Assembly (NCBI GenBank): GCA_928212115.1
Contig: CAKMRJ010005745.1
Span: 218,261,558 to 218,325,557 of the forward strand
From: Lactuca virosa
Lineage: Eukaryota; Streptophyta; Magnoliopsida; Asterales; Asteraceae
Direction: 5' to 3'
DNA length: 64,000 bases
This document shows positions 57,279-64,000 of this stretch, piece after piece. Under the pieces are notes generated by a model. It searched no databases. It was given only the letters and a program-made list of their open reading frames with translations, and was not told where the DNA came from. The position numbers were made by a program, and so were the translations under genes. How positions within the stretch are numbered: position 1 is the stretch's first letter; the number at the start of each line of letters is the position of its first letter.

Positions 57279-58480
57279 ATGGCAAGAACCCGCAGTGGAG
57301 CTGGAAACGCAAACGAAAACAGGAATCGACCACCTGTAATTGAGCAAATACATGTTGTAGCTGCAGCACCTGAGCCAGTAACGATGGCTGGTGTACAATT
57401 GATGATTCAGGCGATGTTGGATAATCAGATGGAAGAAACTAGACTTCTGCTTCGACAAAATAGTGAAGAACTTTCAATCCAGTTGAAGAGCCCCAAAGTG
57501 AATGGAGGGCCATCGGAAGGTGGAAACTTCAGTGGTACCGTTGGTCAAGACAACCCACAAATTGTTAGACAAGGCAATCGTAATGGAGGAAATAATGGAA
57601 GAGGATGTAAATACAAGGATTTTATGGCGTCTAAGCCACCGTGTCTATCCGGAAGCCCGACGCCGGTGCAAATTATGGATTGGATCTCCGAAATGGAGAC
57701 AATGTTTGAAAGTTGCGAATGCAGCAACAGGCAGAAGACCGCTCTTGCGATCCCGTTGTTGAAATCTGGCGTGTTGAGTTGGTGGAAGCTGTTAGCTGAC
57801 TCTATGCCCAAGGGAGAAGCGAGTAAAATGTCTTGGGAAGATTTTGTGGAACAACTGAAACTGCAATACTGCTCAGAGCAGGACCTACTGGAAATCAATA
57901 ACGAGTTTTAGAATTTGAAGAAGGGAAAGATGAGCGTTGCTGAATACGCTGCAAGTTTCACGGAGAAAATGAAGCTTATCCCATACCTAGTTCCAACAGA
58001 ACTCTCAAAGGTCAATAAGTTTGCCCTTGGACTACCAGCGGACTATGGTCCAATGGTTAAGCAAGCAACCACATTGAAAGCCGCCATCTGGGCTGCCAGA
58101 AATGTTGAGACCCAGATCAGGGAGAAAGGTCTGGAAAGGTCAGAGGTTGGTGAGAAGAGGAAGTTTGACGGACCCTCGGGGTCCAGCAAAAAGGGTAAAT
58201 TCTCAAAGTCTAGTTCGAAAGGAGGTGGAGGAGGCGAAGTGAAGTGGTGTGACAAGTGCAAGAAGAAGCACTCTGGGAAGTGTGACGGAGGGGTCACTTG
58301 TTTCAAATGTGGGAAGCCTGGGCACTATGCCAATGAATGCACATTCACTAAGAAGGTCTGTTATGAGTACAACGAGGAGGGGCACATTTCGAGGGACTGC
58401 CCGAAGAAGAAGGAAGCAGGAAGACCCAACATTCCACCAAAGCCGAAGGCTAGAGCCTTCCAGATGACACTGGAAGCTGC
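57279..58480 (+). pseudogene. Chromovirus gag with three zinc knuckles
   Basis: It opens at ATG 57279 (MARTRSGAGNANEN) after a 330-base leader. The capsid region includes CLSGSPTPVQIMDWI and ALAIPLLKSGVLSWW. An in-frame TAG at 57909-57911 interrupts it, and the same frame continues from 57912. The C-terminus has CDKCKKKHSGKC, CFKCGKPGHYANEC and a third knuckle CYEYNEEGHISRDC whose second Cys is Tyr. Gag forms the particle and binds RNA. Apart from the stop and the Cys change it looks complete. Confidence 0.9.
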
Positions 58481-59096
58481 TAAGGAAGAAGTTGATGTCG
58501 CTTCAGGTACCTTTCTCGTAAACAAATTGCATGCCCAAATTTTATTTGATTTTGGAGCCAACTACTCCTTTATTTCGCATGAATTTGGTAGAAAGCTAGC
58601 TTTGCCTGTCGATAGACTAGATAATGCCTTATTAGTCGAAGTTGCTAGTGGCAAGTTTGTACCTGTTAGCCATCGTATAAAAAACATCTTAATTGATTTG
58701 AACGGGAATAAGTTTCACGAGGAATTATTGCCTATCGAACTTAACGGTTTCGACATCGTGTTGGGAATGGATTGGCTTAGCACCAATGATGCGGAAATAC
58801 TGTGCAAAAAGAAGATCGTAAAAGTAAACCCGCCTGGGAAAGAGTCGTTTATGGTGTATGGGGACAAACACAGGGTAAATTCTGGAATCATTTCTCTAAT
58901 GAAAGCCAAAATGTTTGACCAAGGATGTACATCATATTTAGCATTCGTGATCGATGCTAAGAAGGAAAAGAAAGTGATACAGAGCATTCCTGTCGTGTGT
59001 GATTATCCGGAAGTATTTCCCGAAGATCTTCCCGGATTACCGCCTGATCGACAAGTAGAATTTCGTATTGACTTGTTACCAGGAACGAACCAATAG
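58481..59096 (+). pseudogene. Chromovirus protease, active-site Ser changed
   Basis: In the gag frame, the aspartic protease region carries LFDFGANYSFIS; the family motif is D-S/T-G, so Ser has become Phe. The downstream IVLGMDWL motif is intact. The frame ends at 59094-59096 through a one-base loss just before RT. The protease would cut the polyprotein. Confidence 0.85.
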
Positions 59097-59800
59097 CAAA
59101 AGCACCTTACCGATTAGCACCGACGGAGATGAGTTCATCACCCTGGGGAGCTCCGGTGTTATTCGTGAAAAAGAAAGATGGAAGTATGAGAATGTGTATT
59201 GATTACAGAGAGCTGAACAAGGCAACAAAAAAGAATAGATATCCGTTGCCAAGGATTGATGACCTGTTCGATCAACTGCAAGGTTCAAGTTATTTTTCAA
59301 AGATCGACCTAAGGTCAGGATATCATCAGCTGAAGGTAAGAGAGCAATATATAGAGAAGATTGCATTCAGAACACGATATGGACACTACGAGTTTTTGGT
59401 TATGTCGTTTGGACTAACCAATGCTCCAGCAGCATTCATGGATTTAATGAACAGGGTTTGTAATCCGTTTCTTGATAATATGTGATAGTGTTCATAGATG
59501 ACATTCTGATTTACTCAAAAAGCCAAGAAGAGCATGGTAGACACTTGCGGGAAGTGTTAGAAGTCTTGAAGAAGGAGAAGCTGTATGCTCAATTCTCCAA
59601 ATGTGATTTTTGGATTCGAGAAGTCCAATTCTTGGGTCACGTGGTCAACCAAGAAGGGATAATGGTCGATCCAGCAAATATTGAAGCGGTAATGAAGTGG
59701 GAACAACCAAAAATTCCCACGGAGATCCGAAGCTTTTTGGGATTAGCCGGATATTACCGAAGGTTTATCCAAGGATTTTCTTCAATCGCTAGTCCATTAA
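59097..59800 (+). pseudogene. Chromovirus reverse transcriptase
   Basis: Motifs in order are GAPVLFVKKKDGSMRMCIDYRE (shortened here to its key residues K-K-D-G and D-Y-R), SKIDLRSGYHQ, FLVMSFGLTNAPAAF and the catalytic box FIDD near 59497. A frameshift falls at about 59480, just before the FIDD box. LGHVVNQEGI and LGLAGYYRRF mark the thumb and connection. The residues needed for catalysis are present but in two frames. Confidence 0.9.
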
Positions 59801-60290
59801 CAGCGTTAACCCATAAAGGAGCTACCTATGCTTGGAGTGATAAGCATAAAGAAGCATTCGAGAAGCTAAAGAAGAAACTATGCGAGGCACCGATACTTTC
59901 TCTACCCAATGGGTTGAAGACTTCGCTGTTTATAGCGATGCGTCTGGTGTTTGGGTTGGGTTGTGTTTTGACCCAAAGAGAAAAGGTGATCGCATATGCG
60001 TCTCGACAGTTGAAGGAACATGAAAAGAACTACCCGACTCATGACTTGGAGTTGGCGGCGGTAGTTTTTCGCTCTAAAATATGGAGGCATTACCTCTATG
60101 GCACGAAGTGCAAACTTTTCACCGATCATAAAGAGTCTCCAATATCTCTTTAATCAGAAAGAATTGAACATGAGGCAACGACGCTGGCTAGAATTACTCA
60201 AGGACTATGACTGTGAGATACTTTACCACCCCGGTAAAGCAAACGTTGTCGCTGATGCTCTCAGTCGAAAAGTCAACCTTGAAAGAAAAA
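59801..60290 (+). pseudogene. Chromovirus RNase H
   Basis: It continues in the FIDD frame. Two compensating one-base indels around 59915-59960 garble the segment with the first catalytic Asp. VIAYASRQLKEHEKNY and the catalytic His-Asp-Leu-Glu region are readable, then TDHK. A one-base insertion near 60130 shifts the frame to that of 60098, which gives RQRRWLELL and ADALSRK. Confidence 0.85.
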
Positions 60291-61580
60291 GGCCAAGAGC
60301 ATTGAGAATAGAAGTTGTCTCGACCATTGTGGAAAGTATCAGGGAAGCTCAAGAAGAAGCTTCAGAGAAGAGTGACCGAAAAGAAGAACGTTTGGGAAAA
60401 ACATTAGTGTTCGGTACAAACAGTCAAGGACTAAAGGTATTCCAAGATCGGATTTGGGTACCTAAGACTGGAGGAATAAGAGATCTTCTGATGGAAGAAG
60501 CTCACAAGACCATGTACTCGATTCATCCCGGTAGCACTAAAATGTATAGGGACCTAAAACCCTACTACTGTGGCCGACGATGAAGCTCGACGTTGCGAAA
60601 TATTGGCCGAGTGTGTAACTTGTGCAAGAGTTAAGGCACAACATCAGAAACCATATGAGAGTTTAGAACCCTTACCTGTACCCATGGGTAAATGGGAAGA
60701 CATCACCATGGATTTTGTAACTAAACTACCCAGGACGAAGAACGGTCACGACATGATTTGGGTGGTCGTGGATCGTTTCACAAAGAGTGCACACTTCATA
60801 GCTGTCAATGAAAGGTGGTCTATGGATAAGCTTGCAAATGCTTACGTGAAGGAAATTGTGAGACTTCACGGTGTTTCCTCTAACAATTGTATCGGATCGT
60901 GATAGTCGTTTCACGTCAAGGTTTGGAGAAGTCTACACAAGAGGAATTGGGTACGAAGTTATGTCTGAGTACAGCTTACCATCCGCAGACTGATGGTCAG
61001 AGTGAAAGAACGATTCAAACGCTTGAAGATATGTTGAGAGCATGTACCCTCGAGTTCCAAGGTAACTGGGATGAACACTTACCTTTGGTAGAATTTTCCT
61101 ACAACAACAGTTTCCACTCGAGCATCAAGATGGCACCTTATCAAGCTTTGTACGGACAAAAGTGTCGTACACCTTCTTGTTGGCTTGAGGCTGGAGAAAA
61201 GCAGTTTATGGGCCCCGAGATAATCCATGAGACTGCTGAGAAACTGAAGGTGATAAAGGAAAGGATGTTAGCAGCTCAGGATCGTCAGAAGAGCTATGCT
61301 GACAAGAAAAGACGACCGATGACCTTCGAAGTTGGGGATTCCGTTTTGCTTAAAGTCTCACCGTGGAAAGGACTTATACGATTCGAGAAACGAGGAAAGC
61401 TGAGTCCAAGGTTTATTGGACCGTTCAAAGTTCTTCAAAAGATTGGGAACCAAGCTTACAAGCTGCAATTGCCCGAAGAACTCTATGGTATTCATAACAC
61501 CTTCCATGTATGTTATCTGAGGAAATTCACGGGAGAAGTTCCCGACATACTTCCGATCTCGGAGTTAAGAATGGATGAGA
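60291..61580 (+). pseudogene. Chromovirus integrase
   Basis: The HHCC zinc region (HKTMYSIHPGSTK, then CVTCARVKAQ) is split by indels near 60570-60610. The core has DFVTKL with the first Asp near 60713. Frameshifts near 60875 and 60935 surround the second Asp. The Glu motif GQSERTIQTLEDML is intact near 61005. The GPFKV-containing C-terminal domain follows. The triad residues are encoded but not in one frame. Confidence 0.9.
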
Positions 61581-61756
61581 ATAAGAGGCTAATCGAAGAG
61601 CCCGAGGCAATTGTTGACCGTAAGATTGAGAAGTTACGACGCAAGATGGTCGACTTAGTGCTAGTCCGATGGAAACATTCGAATGGGCCGAATCTCACTT
61701 GGGAAACAGAGGATGACATGATGAGTCGCTATCCGCATCTGTTTGCTGACGCATGA
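61581..61756 (+). pseudogene. C-terminal chromodomain-like segment
   Basis: The end of the integrase frame reads PEAIVDRKIEKLRRK, LVLVRWKHSNGPNLTWE and a short tail to the stop at 61754-61756. The V-R-W-K and T-W-E pattern is that of the chromovirus chromodomain, which is thought to guide integration to chromatin. Confidence 0.8.
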
Positions 61757-61775
61757 TTCCGGGACGGAATCATCC

Positions 61776-61790
61776 AAAGGGGGAGAAAAT
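61776..61790 (+). other. Polypurine tract of chromovirus
   Basis: AAAGGGGGAGAAAAT directly precedes the 3' LTR. Confidence 0.9.
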
Positions 61791-63872
61791 TGTAACGCCC
61801 GGGTTTCGGGGCTAAGCATTTTTAGACGATGTAATAGTCTAGGTCAACTATTGTAACTCTTTTGATGTAATAAAAATGAGATATTTGAGTATTTTGTGAA
61901 TTTATGTGCTTATTATTTAATTATAAATGTATAATTAATAAAGAATAAAAATAAGCGTCAAAATTAAAATATGATATAAGCCCGATATCTTTACATAAAG
62001 TTGTAATGGTCAAAACAAGGATTCCGGAGATATAAAGAACGCCGAAATCCGAGTTATAACGAAGAAGTTATGACCCGACGAAGTTTCACGTCGGAACCGG
62101 CACGATACCGGGAAGCGTGAATAGTGAATTTATGATAAAGCGAGTTTTTAGCCGACACGACCTAAACGAGAATCGAAGAGCTCTTTAATTGTGGCGTAAC
62201 AATAAAAAGACAGACGAAAACGGACGTCGGATGAAGAAGTTATGAATTTTTAACGGACCAATCCTGTCCCGGCCTGTTAAAAATATAACTTTTAAAATAA
62301 ATTCAAAATTAGCCAACGGAGTCTAAACAAAAGTTGTAGATTACGTTCCCGCCTTCGCGTGGATATAAATAACGTCAAAAACGGAGCTCGTATGCGAGAG
62401 TTATGATTTTTCTAAGACGGGGGCCGATACGCGATATTGGGTGACGTGGCACCACCAGAAATTGGACATGTGGCACCACCAGAAATTGGACATGTGACAC
62501 CACCAGAATTTGGACAAGTGGCACCACAGAAGGCCACCACATGCCCCAACTCACTATAAATAGAAGTGTCGGGTTCTCTCATTTCTTACACCTTTCCTCT
62601 TCCACTTTCTCTCTCTAAACTCTCTCTCTAAGCTCCCTTGAGCCCCTAAAGTCTAGGTAACCCCCTAGCACCCGAAGGAAGTCCCGAGGCTCCCGGAGTC
62701 CCGAGAAAAGAACCTTTCGGCTCGGAAACGCTGATCCAGCGAAGTCCGGTTTTGAGAAAAACTCGCTGTAAGTAAGGTACGCCTACGAAATTTTTAATAT
62801 AACTTTTAAATAATTATAGTAATGTTATTAGGTCCTTAGAATAATTATTTGGGCTATTATTATTTATATATTGGGTGTTATTTAACGCTTGTATAATAAT
62901 AATAATAGCCAGACTATTATTAGTCGCGGTAACGTTAAAACTAAACGCTAGTGATATTAATACTAGGTTTTGATCAAGGAAAAATTGTTTTGAGATAACG
63001 AGTGCTGTTCGAGTACCGAGTCACCACCTAATCAGGTGAGTGCATAGTTACTTTCATCTTACACATAGATATGAAGTATTTTATATTAATTACGTGCTAT
63101 GTGTGCATATTATCTGAATACTTGCTGCCTATACTGATGAAAGATTTTTATACATGTTTTAAATAATTTAAACTGTATATGTATTTTATATCTACAAAAA
63201 AAATGTTGGGGTAAAACAGGGTAGATGTAATAAGACGATGTGTGATAAAATGATGAGAGGCCTCGATGTTGTTGTTGTTGATTCTGTCATCTAGCGGAGT
63301 ATGGATGACGACCACAGACTCTTCTAGACAGTCCAGTGGAACGCTAACAGGCTCGCAACCTGTAGGTGTTTGTGAACGATGTGTTCACCGGTGTACTCCA
63401 TCCCCCTCATGGTTGCCTTTAGGAAATTTATTGGTGAGGAAACCCCTTGGCAGTAGTGTCCATCCTGATATTGATCCTTAGTCTAGGTCCCTTATGATAG
63501 GTGTTTTAGGGACGTAATGTGAGGATAACGGGAACGGGTAATCGGGTTATTGTTGATTGATGAAATTAATAAACTTATTTATTGTGGTTTGAAAACCCTA
63601 TGTGCTCACCAGGCTCCCAAGCCTGACCCACTCAGTTTCATGTATTACAGGTAGTGGCGCTCGAACATAGATGTGATGTTTTGGATGAGGGATTACGGAT
63701 ATAGGCGGTAAATACGAAATAATGTAGTAAGGCTTATATTGTACTGTTTATGCTTTTGATCTGTATCGAACATGACATCCCGAGTCTTTTAATGAAATAC
63801 ATTTCCTTGGAAATGCTTTTGATAAATCTCTATCATATTTTATTTTCTGGCCGTGAAGATGGGGATGTCACA
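61791..63872 (+). repeat. 3' LTR of chromovirus (2082 bp)
   Basis: It matches the 5' LTR. It lacks about 75 bp near its end (between TTTTATTTT and CTGGCCGTG), has one minisatellite unit fewer and many 1-2-base indels. Substitutions are few. The donor- and acceptor-like sites are at 63036 and 63650. Confidence 0.95.
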
Positions 63873-64000
63873 TCAGAGCCTAGGCTTGTTTGTTGATACT
63901 TGATGCAAAATAGTGGAAAAAGTCGATTTTCTTGTTGTCTGCATGATGAACTCGCCGAGTCCATGGGGGGACTCGTCGAGTCCATGACTAAACTCATCCT
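63873..64000 (+). other. Copia C leader resumes
   Basis: It completes the PBS and enters the leader. ACTCGCCGAGTCCATG-type palindromes begin at about 63950, the same motif as in the gag-only gypsy LTR at 5307-7511. The element continues off-window. Confidence 0.7.

Larger units (their letters stand above)
54737..63872 (+). mobile_element. Nearly complete Ty3/gypsy chromovirus, TSD TCAGA
   Basis: 9136 bp, flanked by TCAGA (54732-54736 and 63873-63877). The order is 5' LTR, PBS, gag, protease, RT, RNase H, integrase, C-terminal chromodomain-like segment, PPT and 3' LTR. The chromodomain-like end places it among chromoviruses, probably Tekay-like (by recognition). The two LTRs differ mostly by small indels. 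The coding region has at least one stop and several frameshifts. Confidence 0.9.

Overview
The window is a block of plant genomic DNA made almost entirely of nested LTR retrotransposons. I see no intact host gene, rRNA gene or CRISPR array. The element types (Athila-like, chromovirus, Sirevirus and other copia lineages), LTRs of 2-3 kb, tRNA-iMet-type primer sites (TGGTATCAGAGC) and abundant ACTCGGCGAGT palindromes suggest an Asteraceae genome, most likely lettuce (Lactuca). The genus is recalled from the motif and not verified.

Left half (1-36.3 kb). The nest can be read from target-site duplications (TSDs). A copia element A on the minus strand (30552-32508) has a minus-strand gag-only Ty3/gypsy element (24741-30551) in its integrase region. 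That element's 3' LTR is cut by a plus-strand Athila-like element (1-24740; 5' end off-window). The Athila element carries two solo LTRs: 4228-13058 (minus, TSD GATTT) and 13926-21909 (plus, TSD GTTAA). The first solo LTR is split by a gag-only element (5307-11786, TSD GAAAA). The second is split by a defective Sirevirus (14873-20484, minus, TSD CTTTT). A third, unrelated solo LTR (32509-35464, TSD ATAGT) lies in the copia A flank.

Right half (36.3-64 kb). The gag/protease of copia B (36347-37222 and 52804-52987) is split by a tandem gypsy array, LTR-internal-LTR-internal-LTR (37223-52803). A short GC-rich, possibly hAT-derived stretch and unassigned DNA follow. Then comes the 5' LTR of copia C (53955-54722). 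A nearly complete chromovirus (54737-63872, TSD TCAGA) sits in its primer-binding site, and the copia C leader resumes to the window end.

All coding regions are gag or pol of these elements and all are broken. The chromovirus is the least damaged. Its breaks are mostly 1-base indels and its two LTRs also differ mainly by small indels, so some damage may be sequencing or assembly error.

The most interesting signals are non-coding. (1) A leader element with a GGGCCC-centred palindrome inside a second stem recurs four times before gag, with a compensatory base-pair change. (2) Several Ty3/gypsy LTRs carry matched splice-donor and acceptor signals, suggesting an intron inside the LTR. (3) Clusters of short CG-centred palindromes, a different one per family, sit just upstream of the TATA box and often recur downstream. 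(4) There is a 56-bp tandem array of hairpins. (5) Three hairpins lie in the Sirevirus 3' region, with one compensatory pair.
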